In this document: positions 22,801 to 32,036 of the stretch, piece after piece
Numbering within the stretch: the stretch's first letter is position 1
Layout of the letters: every line of letters begins with the position of its first letter
Assembly (NCBI GenBank): GCA_030248195.1
Contig: JASAND010022323.1
Coordinates: 29,725-93,724 of the forward strand
Direction: 5' to 3'
Length of the DNA stretch: 64,000 nucleotides
DNA from: Trissonchulus latispiculum
Lineage: Eukaryota; Nematoda; Enoplea; Enoplida; Ironidae
The notes under the pieces: model-generated
The model's input: the letters and a program-made list of their open reading frames with translations, nothing else
The model's database searches: none
What the model was told of the DNA's origin: nothing
Position numbers and translations under genes: made by a program

Positions 22801-25800
22801 GAGAATCACCAGCTCATTCCACTGCTGGGTAGTACCCTCTCCACCCACCGGGATTTCCTTATACACCTCCCAGAAAACCGGGAGCCCCAGGTCGACCATC
22901 CGGAAGAAGTCCTCGGGGTTATAGTACGGATCACCCGGGTCCGAGGGCGGGCCAACCACATAAATGTGGCGGGCAGGTTGGGTAATACCAGGCAAAGTCT
23001 CCAGATAGAGAGTTCGTAACAGAGCAAGTCCATCCCGGCCGAAGATTTGGATGTAGGGCTGCATCTGGGCCATGGGTACCAGTTCCTGCGTTTGGACACC
23101 TGTTTGTGGATGGGTCCTTGTAGTTGATTGGACGATAGTAGTTGGGATTTCGAGATCCCAGTGGTCCAGGTAAGGCAGGAATCCCGATGGACCAGTTACC
23201 CCATAGGGACGTTCCCCACACGCGACCAAGAAGCGTCGAGCTTCCTGATAACTCTGAAAGGGAATCCCAGGATGGGCAGCCAAAAGTTCATCGACCGTGG
23301 ACGGGTTAACTGCGGCCGGGGTCGAACCCGCAGGCGGCAGTGATTGTCTCAAGGGCGGGAGTCCAGGCGGTGGAGAAACCGCCGGAAAAGGACCAGCCGA
23401 GCGAGGTCGGCCCCACCCAGTCAAAGGCAAAGGAGAATACATTGCCGGACCAGCAGCACCCTCGTCGAGTGCCGGAGGTCGGAAGGTTCCGGCTTCCCGT
23501 TGAGCATCTTCTTCCGTCGGAGTCGGAGATCGCGATGAACGGTCCGGTGGACGGCCTTCGTCGGCGTCCATCGGCATTTCTTCGTCGGTGTTGGCTTCTT
23601 CAACAATTTTGAAGTCGCCCGCTTCCGGTTCGGATTCATACGCTTCCTCTCGTTCGTCGGCCGGTTGAGAACTGGCGGCAGGTTGTACCTCCACCGCACC
23701 AGTTGCCTTCGGTGTAGTCGGTGCCGAGCGAAAGCCCGACCGGTAGGTTTCCGGTGGCTGGGTTCGGCTCCGAGGATCTCCAGTACCGGGTCGGTACAGA
23801 GTCAATGGTGGCAACTTCGCAGGTGGCGGCGGCAAGGACATTTGCTGGAACTGCCTCAGAGGAGCTCGCGTCGGCGATGGCTCCACTGCTGTCTCCGTCG
23901 GCGCTGACGAAAGCGTTGTTCTACTTTTCTCCGACGCTTCCGAGTCGGACCACCCAGTCGGCTCGATTACCGACTCGGCGGTTTCTTCACGATCTTGCAA
24001 TGTCGGATGCTCGCCGACGACATACTGAGGGTCACTCCGATGTCGACGCTCGGCGACGGCGGCATATCGATCCCAATCGAGGACGTCGTCCCTCCGTCGC
24101 AATATTGGATATTTGAGTATCCAAAAGTCCCGCAAAATCCGAAGCAACGGGACCCAGGACACCACTCGCAAAGGGTGCATGGTGTTACCACCCTTTTCTT
24201 CCGGGATAAGCAGGGACCAGGCAAATTTCCCCTTCGCGTCTTCAATCATTTGAGTCCGATTATTTGACAGCTTCTGTCGTTTCCTCAGCTGCGCTTGTTT
24301 CTGCTCTCTCGACGCCTTCCCGTAGTTTGGCGTATCGGCAGCGGCTTGCTGGAGAGGACCCATCGCATAGTTAGTCCCGGCAATGTTCGCCCAGACTTTG
24401 GCATGGCGACCAAACGTATGGAGGGCGCCACTGAGATAAATAATCTGAGTCCAATCCTCGGCAGTAACCGCCTTCGCGATGGTCGCCAAGACGGAATAGA
24501 TGTTGAGCACGTCGGCCAGAGCATACTGAGTGTCTTCCTTTGTCGGGAAAACCGAGCAGCCGTAGAAACGAACAGGTTTCATTCCCTTCGCCGAAGGCAC
24601 ATCGCAAGCTTCGGCCCACTTGTGAAGGCCATAATGTTGTTCCCAAAATGGATGGTGGACATCTTGATGGTAAGCCTCCCAACCATATTCCGGTACAGAG
24701 GGGTCTCGGCGACGCCGTGCCTCAATGTACGGAATTGATTGGACCACCACTTCACCCAGTTCGGCCACATAGTTCTCCATGTATCTAACGCCACAGAATC
24801 TGGCGAGACGAAGCATGTCGGCATGAGCGCCCGCAAAGACCATGTAGACTGGCTCGGGCGGATTTAGAATCATGCGAATCAGATGTAGAACCGGATAAAA
24901 ATCCGTAGTCGTCGCCAGAATTTCGCTCACCATGATGAGGTATGCCTTCGGATGTTCCGCCGGCACAGGCCCCACAATCTGGAGGATATTGAGCGTGGCT
25001 TCCTGGTTGTTTCCGAACTGAGCTGAAATTCCGCCTTCGGTGTCCATGGCAACCACACCGGTTATCCGATAAAGTTGCCAGATGTCGGGAACAGCCCAAA
25101 CCAGATCCTCAATTGTCCGAACCAGGTTGACTGGCTGCTGGAAATGCGGAGGTAAAGTCAGGTCTTCGACCCGAACGCGCTGATAACGAAGCGCTTTGTC
25201 GCGCAGGATGATATCCTGAACCGCTTCCTTTACCCCAGCATAAGGTTCTGCCATTCTGAGCTCTTCCTCTCGACCCATTATGACGTGTTGCAGATATTTC
25301 AGGAAAGATTGAAATCCCATGGCATGATCGGCAGCGCGCACACGAAACTCGTGAGGCACTGCGTCAATTTCGGCCTGAGTAGGCTCACGCACAGTTAGTT
25401 GCATAGCCCTCGAGCGAAGAGTCAAAGGATCAGCTGTCTGTATCTCTTCCAGTGCAGATCTCATCACTGGCAGGGAATAAGCGTGCCCTGGTTGTACCAC
25501 TGGCACACTTGCGGCCATATCATCCATGCCGGCGGCGAACCGTGCGGCAGTTTGACCGAAGAACTCGTCACCAATGCTGGCTGTTGCCGATTCTGCCCCA
25601 GCTTCGTCTACTACCAAATGTTCACCCAAAATTTGGCAGTCGTCGTCCGATCCCATGGATTCGGGCTGGTTAGAAGCCGGCGTTGCCGTCTCCTGAGCCA
25701 CTGATGGATTGGTTTCCATTTGTGCGGCTCGGGGAGGGTCAGGTTGAATCTGCTGTTTGGCTTGGGCCGCCTTCTGTTGTAAGCGACGAGACGTTCTGGT

Positions 25801-26835
25801 TGGACGCGACGAGGTCGAAGCGGCCTCATCCGTCTCCGTAGCAGACCGGGCGTCGCCCGCCTGATGACGTCGTTCTGGTTGACGGACTTTCCGTCGGGAT
25901 TTGGAACCGGAGCTAGAAGCAGAAACAGAAGAATCCATCTTCTGCTGGGTTGATTCATCAACCTTTTGACAAAGTTCAGCTTCCATAGCTTGCAGTTCTT
26001 CAATCCGTTTTCGAATGTCAAGCAAAGAGCGAGGCTCGCTCGAGTCTTTCGTCGACTGGGCAGTGTCTGACGAGGTTCCGGGTATCACCGCGGAACGAGA
26101 GTCCTTCAAAGTTATAGTCACTGATGTAGATTTCGGTTTCTTCCCGTCGGGTTTCGACTTCTGATGTTCAGCCCCTTCCTCCGAATCGTCCGAGACGTTA
26201 CTCGCCGAACGCTTGGCGCCCAGCACCACCGATGAACTGTCAGGTTGTTGATCTTCTTTACCAGAATGGGCGTCGGACTGGCGTGCGTAACCGGCGCGGG
26301 GGCCAGTCGGTGTGGCCGAAGAGCCCCTCGCCTCGGCCAACGTGTCCTGGGTCACCGGGTTGTACCCAATTGTGACCTCGGCGCCGACCGCGGGAGGTGA
26401 CTGTGGGTCCATCGAACTAGTATTGAATGGATCCACCGGGGATGGCGTTGGCATATCAGGTTGGGGGTCCAAATGGGCCGCTCCCATTGCCATCCGTCTC
26501 TCTGCCGCTGTGGTTACGCCACTGTAGAGTTCACCGTACGAAATGTTTGCTGGCGCTGCAGAGTCCAGGAAACTGTCCGAGACAACCGGCGAGTCGGAGG
26601 CGACAGCAAAAGTCGACGCCACACAGGAAGGAACAGCTGGATTCTGACCCAATGGATGGTCTCCGCCCAATTCATCTACCACTGACTGGAGGTAGTTCGT
26701 GACCGGGAATTGCTCCAGGTCATCAGGGTCAGGCGGCTGGCCCTGGGCGAAACCCTGACCAAACATAGGGTCCTTCTTCCGGCGAAGTTCAGACTTTGGT
26801 GACTTCTTCTCCATAGTACGCGCACACGATGACAC
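19879..26835 (-). CDS. 2318-aa ORF beyond pol: DEDDy exonuclease-like + RS-rich + NADAR-like protein
   Basis: An uninterrupted frame from ATG 26835 (another at 26814) to a stop at 19879. Residues 1-470 are low complexity (S/P/Q/E-rich) with a short coiled-coil-like segment near 275-300. Residues about 580-800 carry the motifs of a DEDDy 3'-5' exonuclease (RNase D/WRN type): MDTEGG (D598, E600), GAHADMLRL (D673) and YALAD (Y771, D775). Residues 1210-1430 form a folded-looking segment of unknown type. About 1560-1790 is R/S-rich, resembling an RS domain. About 1790-2318 is globular; within it 2020-2156 resembles NADAR: PFSFMY, VEQF (E2048), then SPEMQDELVET and DPWWGIG (D2150, W2152-2153). The C-terminal half of NADAR fits well and the N-terminal half is diverged. 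TQAEIDA occurs twice (near 484 and 1815). The ORF occupies the env position but I see no signal peptide, transmembrane pair or fusion motif. It may be expressed from a spliced RNA. The 276-, 245- and 147-codon ORFs within it are shadows. Confidence 0.85.
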   Translation of the reverse strand: MSSCARTMEKKSPKSELRRKKDPMFGQGFAQGQPPDPDDLEQFPVTNYLQSVVDELGGDHPLGQNPAVPSCVASTFAVASDSPVVSDSFLDSAAPANISYGELYSGVTTAAERRMAMGAAHLDPQPDMPTPSPVDPFNTSSMDPQSPPAVGAEVTIGYNPVTQDTLAEARGSSATPTGPRAGYARQSDAHSGKEDQQPDSSSVVLGAKRSASNVSDDSEEGAEHQKSKPDGKKPKSTSVTITLKDSRSAVIPGTSSDTAQSTKDSSEPRSLLDIRKRIEELQAMEAELCQKVDESTQQKMDSSVSASSSGSKSRRKVRQPERRHQAGDARSATETDEAASTSSRPTRTSRRLQQKAAQAKQQIQPDPPRAAQMETNPSVAQETATPASNQPESMGSDDDCQILGEHLVVDEAGAESATASIGDEFFGQTAARFAAGMDDMAASVPVVQPGHAYSLPVMRSALEEIQTADPLTLRSRAMQLTVREPTQAEIDAVPHEFRVRAADHAMGFQSFLKYLQHVIMGREEELRMAEPYAGVKEAVQDIILRDKALRYQRVRVEDLTLPPHFQQPVNLVRTIEDLVWAVPDIWQLYRITGVVAMDTEGGISAQFGNNQEATLNILQIVGPVPAEHPKAYLIMVSEILATTTDFYPVLHLIRMILNPPEPVYMVFAGAHADMLRLARFCGVRYMENYVAELGEVVVQSIPYIEARRRRDPSVPEYGWEAYHQDVHHPFWEQHYGLHKWAEACDVPSAKGMKPVRFYGCSVFPTKEDTQYALADVLNIYSVLATIAKAVTAEDWTQIIYLSGALHTFGRHAKVWANIAGTNYAMGPLQQAAADTPNYGKASREQKQAQLRKRQKLSNNRTQMIEDAKGKFAWSLLIPEEKGGNTMHPLRVVSWVPLLRILRDFWILKYPILRRRDDVLDWDRYAAVAERRHRSDPQYVVGEHPTLQDREETAESVIEPTGWSDSEASEKSRTTLSSAPTETAVEPSPTRAPLRQFQQMSLPPPPAKLPPLTLYRPGTGDPRSRTQPPETYRSGFRSAPTTPKATGAVEVQPAASSQPADEREEAYESEPEAGDFKIVEEANTDEEMPMDADEGRPPDRSSRSPTPTEEDAQREAGTFRPPALDEGAAGPAMYSPLPLTGWGRPRSAGPFPAVSPPPGLPPLRQSLPPAGSTPAAVNPSTVDELLAAHPGIPFQSYQEARRFLVACGERPYGVTGPSGFLPYLDHWDLEIPTTIVQSTTRTHPQTGVQTQELVPMAQMQPYIQIFGRDGLALLRTLYLETLPGITQPARHIYVVGPPSDPGDPYYNPEDFFRMVDLGLPVFWEVYKEIPVGGEGTTQQWNELVILYRRRSHRPEGCTATYGVLPFVNTLNILIIGDTNFSRVIEPMKLVAAQRQMVQQVMDDIDLQGMNPVEVMREYEGLYQRPSRRLPAPQTLLVPKEELVLPSSTAPSMVVTRQTVPVRPVVPTAPSLVGQRLTTSTPSTSTARSAAKSRRLEPSEGDARDEKPAQKALQQPKSQPSPTKKKSEPSTSRKPTAVVGMDLDPAVPGSGRGRGSSRSESGSDLSTRTGRTWSSRGRGRRLDSSDRGRHRPSEGATPGPSRFGPRDTGTRDTRDAKSTSRQSQRREGSKPPPSIELRERTSSSHRQRRERSPSGARYRSPTPPRDRRSGSRYTQEDIKRAASRERRREADRRSATTPTKDRRRSSRDRPPAYPTSDDRRKGRGHRRTSTPIQKGRFESPTSKRYSLPTVTVTPGPGKRQVVRTLPPEYPDNYTKDNFPPFRVFLATVLCEMKNEDMGERVRRGVTVPVYEPFVIEQPTQAEIDAIVQASNPAKPVVYQRDFSGRWRATSVPGDHHWVELHPWIQLLRRVVLNWLVENAETAPRLPDDFIDNYLYNHMKEIDPDLTERVTMRPISGLDANRKPMSRSNWKIHPYCFPNGDVYPEVIVDRIGSNDRWANILAVAALVPEMFRYPHLLGKRRAAHFYACSMHSRRLRLRCLTIQKAMKLYHRPHVIGITDVEGERFLYFYIRHHYPFSFMYHHKRFLSLPVEQFQGQYVRTKEHLYQGRKGWHCNAEDVCELVWRESQADGYTIKRETDRLMAAYHPCRLQMWQSGADQLTQRLIMYHALYNSPEMQDELVETIGCLYGKASQDPWWGIGARLRQDLRPDDIRTYGRENWIFDPDRWDGRNIQGCLYTEMGLWFMQAGPDELWVDRYNRQPLPDDEMEAYRQVVRQRIQAAAENYRQGKPAPPFHRKDAPAVLRNQPIDLGPNRHGIHIMGCAPEGQEKNVYSPAAYILISNPLEPRPRDDHRPEDIIMVEY

Positions 26836-27476
26836 AGATGTAAATTTGATCCAGAATCAGAAAATACAAAATGACCACTGAACTGAAAAAGATATAATTA
26901 AGTGCAGGTACACATGCAAAACAGGCACAAAACAAAATTTTAAAGGTAAGGGACCACCCACCCCGGAGGGAAATTTAAAATTTTAAGGAATAAATATGAA
27001 AAGTAAGAAAATATAAAAGCTCGTGTGGGAATTAGTTAAAAATTAATAGAAGCTATTGAAAGAATAATAAAGAATAATCTAAGGTAAGAATGTTGAAAGG
27101 GAAGAAAAATTGAAATTCAAACCCTCCCAACAAAAACACGAACAAAACTAACCCCCAAAAAGACAAAAAGTGACCTTTACTAGACAAAATTTATCCCACC
27201 AGTGGTGCTAAGGTACGTTAACGTGCTTGGCCTTAATATTTGGGCCCAAAAAGGCCAGTGCACACACATACTCACATATATACGTAAACTGTATGAAAGT
27301 TATAAGGTAGCTAATCTCAAACAAACACACAAATACGTACATATCAAAGACCACTGTAATATACAATAAATTTCCCAAAAACACAATTTTAAGGTGGTTT
27401 TAACCGTGCCAGCATGTAACACAACAAAGACCTAAACTACAAAGTAGCCAGGTCGTACCCACACTACTAGTAGTAC
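26836..27476 (-). other. Spacer between pol and the 2318-aa ORF
   Basis: Non-coding, AT-rich, 640 bp. On the minus strand it holds a well-formed 3' splice-site candidate: CTTAATTATATCTTTTTCAG ending at 26883, so an exon would begin at 26882, 47 nt before the ATG. A spliced subgenomic RNA is the simplest way to translate an ORF this far from the 5' end. No matching donor has been proven. Confidence 0.4.
26883..26902 (-). promoter_or_regulatory. Candidate 3' splice acceptor for the 2318-aa ORF
   Basis: On the minus strand, a T-rich tract and TTTTTCAG are preceded by a branch-point-like CTTAAT. Its position just upstream of the ORF start mimics env splicing in other gypsy-type elements. This is inference from sequence shape only. 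Confidence 0.35.
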
Positions 27477-30400
27477 TTACTGAATCTGGACCGTGGGTAC
27501 CTTGACAGGCCGTTCGCAATGCGGTTTGATCTTCTCGATGTGAACCACATCCGGCTTGTCCTGAGATCCCACTTTCTGAATTCGGAAGTTCACTTCCGAA
27601 AGCTTCTCCATAATCCGATACGGTCCTTCCCATTTTGGACGCATCTTGTGACACATACCGGACGGAGTTACACCCGTGACACGGCGCATAACTAACATTC
27701 CGGGCTGATAGTGGACCGGCTTGACTTTCTTCTCATAATGTCGCCGGTTTTTCAGCGCTGATTCTTCCAACGACTTACGGGCCGCGCCCCAAGCACGTTT
27801 CAACCGCCACAGATGGGACTGTGAGTACGCATCATACGTTTCCACCACATCCTCATTCCGGCCATCGAAGAAATGGTCCAATGGCAGCCGGATATCGTGT
27901 CCGGTCATCAGGAAATGAGGGGTGTCACCCACAGAACTATGAACTGACGCTCGGTAGGCACAAAGTGCCCAGTTAACATAGTCGTCCCAATCTGTTTGGT
28001 AAATATCCGCATACTTCATAAAGATAGTGCGAAGGGTTTTATTCAGTCGCTCCACGACACCGTTCGCCTGCGGATGGTAAGCCGTTGTCCGCTGAAGTTT
28101 CGACCCACTCAGCTCCGATAGTCGGCTGAACATTTTGGACATGAAATTTGGTCCGCGATCGGAAAGCAAATTCACCGGTACGCCCCATCTGGCGACAAAG
28201 CCATTGAAGAAATAATAAGCTGTCGTTTCGGCCTTTTCGTCCTTCATCGGGAAGGCCTCCGCGTACCGCGTGAAATGATCAACCACGACCAAAATGCAGG
28301 TGTTACCACGCATTGTCGGGTTTTTAGTACAGTGCATTACATCGATGCTGACCAAATCCAGAGGTCTATTCGCACGGATCTCATTCTGCAATCCAGCTTG
28401 TGGACGGGCCGGGCCCGCATTGAACTTGGCACAGACTTTGCAAGTTCGGATGTAATCAGCGAGATCCTGGGCCATAGTCGGCCAATAATACCGGGAAACC
28501 AGGCTCGCATAGGCGGCTCTATGGCTGCGATGACCACCAACCATAAAGCCTGTATGTACTTCCTCCATGATCATTTCTCTATATTCGAAAGGGACAGCAA
28601 TCGACTTGAAGGCGTCGCCTCTCCGTCGACCCCTTTCGTCCACATGCCAGCAGAAGAGAAGACCATCCTGCATGAAGAAGTACGGCCGGAGTTTCTGCAT
28701 TAAAGCAGCTTCCTGTTCATCGTCCGGCAAGACCTTTCTCTCAATCAGGTCTATCATGGGCTTGAATTCCAAGTCCTTACGCAGCGTGCGTTTCCACTCG
28801 GCGGAGGTCAATACGTCATCACCAATGGCATAGATTTCAGGTGGGTACATCACATCGGTACCGTCCATTTCCATCTCGGCGGGACGATCCCAGCCGGGAA
28901 GACGGGACAACGCGTCCGGAACGACGTTGTCGCGACCAGGTCGATAGTCCACTATAAAGTCGAACTCCTGGAGTCGCAGCGCGAACCGCGCTTGTCTCCC
29001 AGCTCCCAACACAGATCTATTGTTAAGGAGATCCTTAACTGCCATATGATCAGTTCTGATGATGAAAGGCCGACACGTCAAATAATGACGGAATTTCTGG
29101 CAGGCCCACACCACGCCAGCGCCTTCGAGGTCCGTGGCTGAATAATTCCGCTCGTACACGGTCAGAGTTCGGCTGGCATACGCCACTGGACGCGTCTTCA
29201 CCGTCCAAGCCTCGCCGGGCTTCTTCGAACTCCGAGCAACAGACACAGGCTGTTCGAGCACCGCTCCCAATCCATGGTGACTGGCATCAACGGACAAGAT
29301 AAACATCTTGTCGAAATCAGGGTAAGCCAGCACCGGAGCTTCGGTCAATATCCGTTTAAGTGCGTCGAACGCCTTCTGACGAGCTTCAGTCCACTCGAAG
29401 ACCGCATCTTTCTTCAACAGCTCAATGAGCGGCGCGGCGACCTTCGCATAATTCGGCACAAACCTCCGATAATATCCAGACATGCCGAGGAACGACTTAA
29501 CGCCGCGACAATCAGTCGGATTGGGTAGCTTGGCCACGGCAGCTACCTTGTCAGGATCCACTTCATAGCCGTCCTGACTGATCAAATGCCCGAGAAACGG
29601 GACTTTTTGGCGGATAAACACACATTTCTTCAACTTGATCCGCAGTCCATTATCACGAAGCTTCTGGAAGACAACTCTGAGCATTTTCAGATGCTCGCTG
29701 AAGTTACGTGACGGAATCAGAACGTCGTCGATGTAAACAGGCAGGCCGGTAAGCACCTTTTCCATGATCCTTTGAAAGGTCGCAGGTGCATTGCACAATC
29801 CAAATGGCATCACATTCATGTGAAACAGCCCCATGTGAGACACGAAAGCCGTTTTCTCGCGATGCTCGGGGTAAACCTCGACTTGCCAATAGCCAGCTGC
29901 TAAATCTATCGTCGAGAAGATTGCACTGCCCTTCAGCTGGTCCATGATTTCATCAATCTTCGGCAATGGATAATTGTCCTTCTTGGTGATCTTATTCAAC
30001 CTGCGATAGTCGATAACAAGTCTGGTCGTACCATCCTTCTTACCGACTAATATGCAGGGAAAAGACCACGGACTGGTCGAGGGCTCACATACCCCTTCCT
30101 TGAGCATCGAATTGATGTGCTTCTCGACCTCAGCCTTCTGCTTAGGGTTCATCCGATAAGCTCGGCTTTTCAGAGGTCCGTCCTTGCCTGTATCGATCAA
30201 ATGCTGATCGATTTTTGTCCGTCCAGGATTTCCAGGCCGAGCCACGACATCATAGTACTCGAGCAGCATCTTCTTAAACTCCTGCTTGATGTCGTCTGGA
30301 CAGTCCATACGATCGAAATCGACATTTGACTCGATGTCCTTCAGCTTTTCTTCCTCTGTAGGATCGGGGCGTGGCCCCCTATCCTCAGCAGAGTAGAAAT

Positions 30401-32036
30401 GACCACCACTGGCCTCTTCCATCGGCATTTCCAGGTCCTTATCCGCATCAGAACCCGGAGGACTGTGGATCTCCGTCCTATGTTTCGGTTCCTGAATAGC
30501 ATGGGTAATCACCCGTTTGGGCGGCCGAGCAATCACAGCGTCTACCTCAACCACAGAGGTCTTCAAGGGCAAATCCAAAGGATAAAATCCGGGATGCAAC
30601 TTGTGCAGTCGGCTTACACTATCGCCGACCTCATCCGCCCAAAGCGAATGGGTAGCCGGATGCCCAAACCATCTATTGAGGTTGTAATGGATCATCTGCA
30701 GGTCAACACCCGCCTCCATTACATAGGATGTTGGCCTTTCAGCTTCTTTGACCTGAACCACAGGGCAGGCTTCTCCCATCAAAGCACCTTTGGGGAGATC
30801 AACAATCCGGTCACTTCCATTGTAGACACGAATGTAAGCGACTTTTTGGGTCACAACGAGGACCCCAGCCTGCGGGAACACTCCGTGAGTTTCCATAACC
30901 TCGGGTTCAGCCTCAAAAAGCATGAATTGGCGTTCTGGGACGGTGACACCGCCCGGCATGACAGCCTTTACAGGGACATCCTTTTCCCTGTTCGGGAGTA
31001 CACGGACTCGCTCCCGAATACACAAATTAACAGACGCAGCAAGAGGAATATTGTAAACACAAGCTATCCCCTGCAGCTCGGCACTGTTCAAAAACAGTAT
31101 ACGTCCACCACTGTAATCCATAAAACCGCGTTTTGGATTCAGTGAGAAGCCCAAATCATGCAAGAAATCAAATCCAATCAACATTTCTTGCAACAGCTCA
31201 GGAACAACATAGAATCGGTGTGTCAGGTTTTCCGGAACATAGCCATAACCGGATACAAAACGCATTGACAGCTCACATTGACCGAGAATGGTAAGGGTGT
31301 TACCCTCACCCGCTGCAGCAATAGACGGCATAGGAGCTTCTGTCATCGGTGTCACCGCATGACCCTTTACTCGCTCGTAAAATTCCTTGGAGACCAAGGA
31401 GACAGAGGCTCCAGTGTCGACAAGGCCAAGGGCAGTGACCTCATTTATACGTACCAGCACATATGGTGTATGTTTCAAAGAAACAGAGGCTCCATTCGAC
31501 ACAAAAAACACACATTCACCCTCCATAACCTCGCGGACCGTGTCACGGATACCGCCTTTCGCGACCTTAGCCGAAGCATCCGACTCATCGGGGTCGCTAA
31601 CCTCTTTCGAGGTCGACGGTTGATCCAACCTGTCCATAGATTCGGCGGCTGCAGATGCCTGTTCGACAAGCATCGCCGCATCTTCCGAGCGATATTTCTT
31701 CGTGAAAGCTCTCAGAACCTCCTCAAAGTCCTCCATTTTCTCGACGACTCTCTTCGCCGACGAAGCCACCTTCTTGTGCTGCTTCGCTATAGCCTGCTCC
31801 AACTTTTCCTCCTCCAAGCCGAATTCATCCTGTGCTCGAGCCACGCGGTCCCAATAGGCCTCCAACATATCCGCGTCGACCGAAGACAAATCCAACGGAT
31901 TATAGCGGTTGAATGTCGGAACATCCACCGAAACATTGGATTTTCGCGGTGAAAGGTTATATAGCGGTTGAATGTCGGAACATCCACCGAAACATTGGAT
32001 TTTCGCGGTGAAACCGCGTTTCGGGGCGCTTTCCAC
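27477..32036 (-). CDS. pol: Pol polyprotein: protease, RT, RNase H, integrase (N-terminus displaced by duplication)
   Basis: 1519 codons from ATG 32036 to the stop at 27477. The aspartic protease has LVDTGAS (D207). RT has FSTIDLAAGYWQ, MPFGLCNAPATFQ and YIDD (768-771). RNase H has ILSVDASHHGLG (D917), then YASRTLT. The integrase has an HHCC finger (HTGFMVGGH...CKVC) and catalytic D1232 (SIDVM), D1293 (SDRGPNF) and E1329 (NGVVERLN), with exact D-35-E spacing. A GPY-type C-terminal module (WEGPYRIMEKL, near 1465) follows. All catalytic residues are present, so the enzyme core looks intact. The first ~45 codons used here are an artefact of a 59-bp tandem duplication: the native N-terminal part is encoded by the frame 31787-32728, which joins gag by -1 frameshift. 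With one repeat unit discounted, 32728-27477 is a multiple of three. Confidence 0.93.
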   Translation of the reverse strand: MESAPKRGFTAKIQCFGGCSDIQPLYNLSPRKSNVSVDVPTFNRYNPLDLSSVDADMLEAYWDRVARAQDEFGLEEEKLEQAIAKQHKKVASSAKRVVEKMEDFEEVLRAFTKKYRSEDAAMLVEQASAAAESMDRLDQPSTSKEVSDPDESDASAKVAKGGIRDTVREVMEGECVFFVSNGASVSLKHTPYVLVRINEVTALGLVDTGASVSLVSKEFYERVKGHAVTPMTEAPMPSIAAAGEGNTLTILGQCELSMRFVSGYGYVPENLTHRFYVVPELLQEMLIGFDFLHDLGFSLNPKRGFMDYSGGRILFLNSAELQGIACVYNIPLAASVNLCIRERVRVLPNREKDVPVKAVMPGGVTVPERQFMLFEAEPEVMETHGVFPQAGVLVVTQKVAYIRVYNGSDRIVDLPKGALMGEACPVVQVKEAERPTSYVMEAGVDLQMIHYNLNRWFGHPATHSLWADEVGDSVSRLHKLHPGFYPLDLPLKTSVVEVDAVIARPPKRVITHAIQEPKHRTEIHSPPGSDADKDLEMPMEEASGGHFYSAEDRGPRPDPTEEEKLKDIESNVDFDRMDCPDDIKQEFKKMLLEYYDVVARPGNPGRTKIDQHLIDTGKDGPLKSRAYRMNPKQKAEVEKHINSMLKEGVCEPSTSPWSFPCILVGKKDGTTRLVIDYRRLNKITKKDNYPLPKIDEIMDQLKGSAIFSTIDLAAGYWQVEVYPEHREKTAFVSHMGLFHMNVMPFGLCNAPATFQRIMEKVLTGLPVYIDDVLIPSRNFSEHLKMLRVVFQKLRDNGLRIKLKKCVFIRQKVPFLGHLISQDGYEVDPDKVAAVAKLPNPTDCRGVKSFLGMSGYYRRFVPNYAKVAAPLIELLKKDAVFEWTEARQKAFDALKRILTEAPVLAYPDFDKMFILSVDASHHGLGAVLEQPVSVARSSKKPGEAWTVKTRPVAYASRTLTVYERNYSATDLEGAGVVWACQKFRHYLTCRPFIIRTDHMAVKDLLNNRSVLGAGRQARFALRLQEFDFIVDYRPGRDNVVPDALSRLPGWDRPAEMEMDGTDVMYPPEIYAIGDDVLTSAEWKRTLRKDLEFKPMIDLIERKVLPDDEQEAALMQKLRPYFFMQDGLLFCWHVDERGRRRGDAFKSIAVPFEYREMIMEEVHTGFMVGGHRSHRAAYASLVSRYYWPTMAQDLADYIRTCKVCAKFNAGPARPQAGLQNEIRANRPLDLVSIDVMHCTKNPTMRGNTCILVVVDHFTRYAEAFPMKDEKAETTAYYFFNGFVARWGVPVNLLSDRGPNFMSKMFSRLSELSGSKLQRTTAYHPQANGVVERLNKTLRTIFMKYADIYQTDWDDYVNWALCAYRASVHSSVGDTPHFLMTGHDIRLPLDHFFDGRNEDVVETYDAYSQSHLWRLKRAWGAARKSLEESALKNRRHYEKKVKPVHYQPGMLVMRRVTGVTPSGMCHKMRPKWEGPYRIMEKLSEVNFRIQKVGSQDKPDVVHIEKIKPHCERPVKVPTVQIQ

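Noticed and set aside
19864..26702. Many ORFs of 60-276 codons on the plus strand and in other minus frames across the giant ORF
   Set aside because: They overlap the 2318-codon frame, have biased composition (Arg/Ser/His-rich) and lack domains. They are expected shadows in G+C-rich coding DNA.
19879..26835. Envelope glycoprotein, suggested by the position of the ORF
   Set aside because: No signal peptide, fusion peptide, transmembrane anchor or cysteine-rich ectodomain is visible. The protein is charged and largely disordered.
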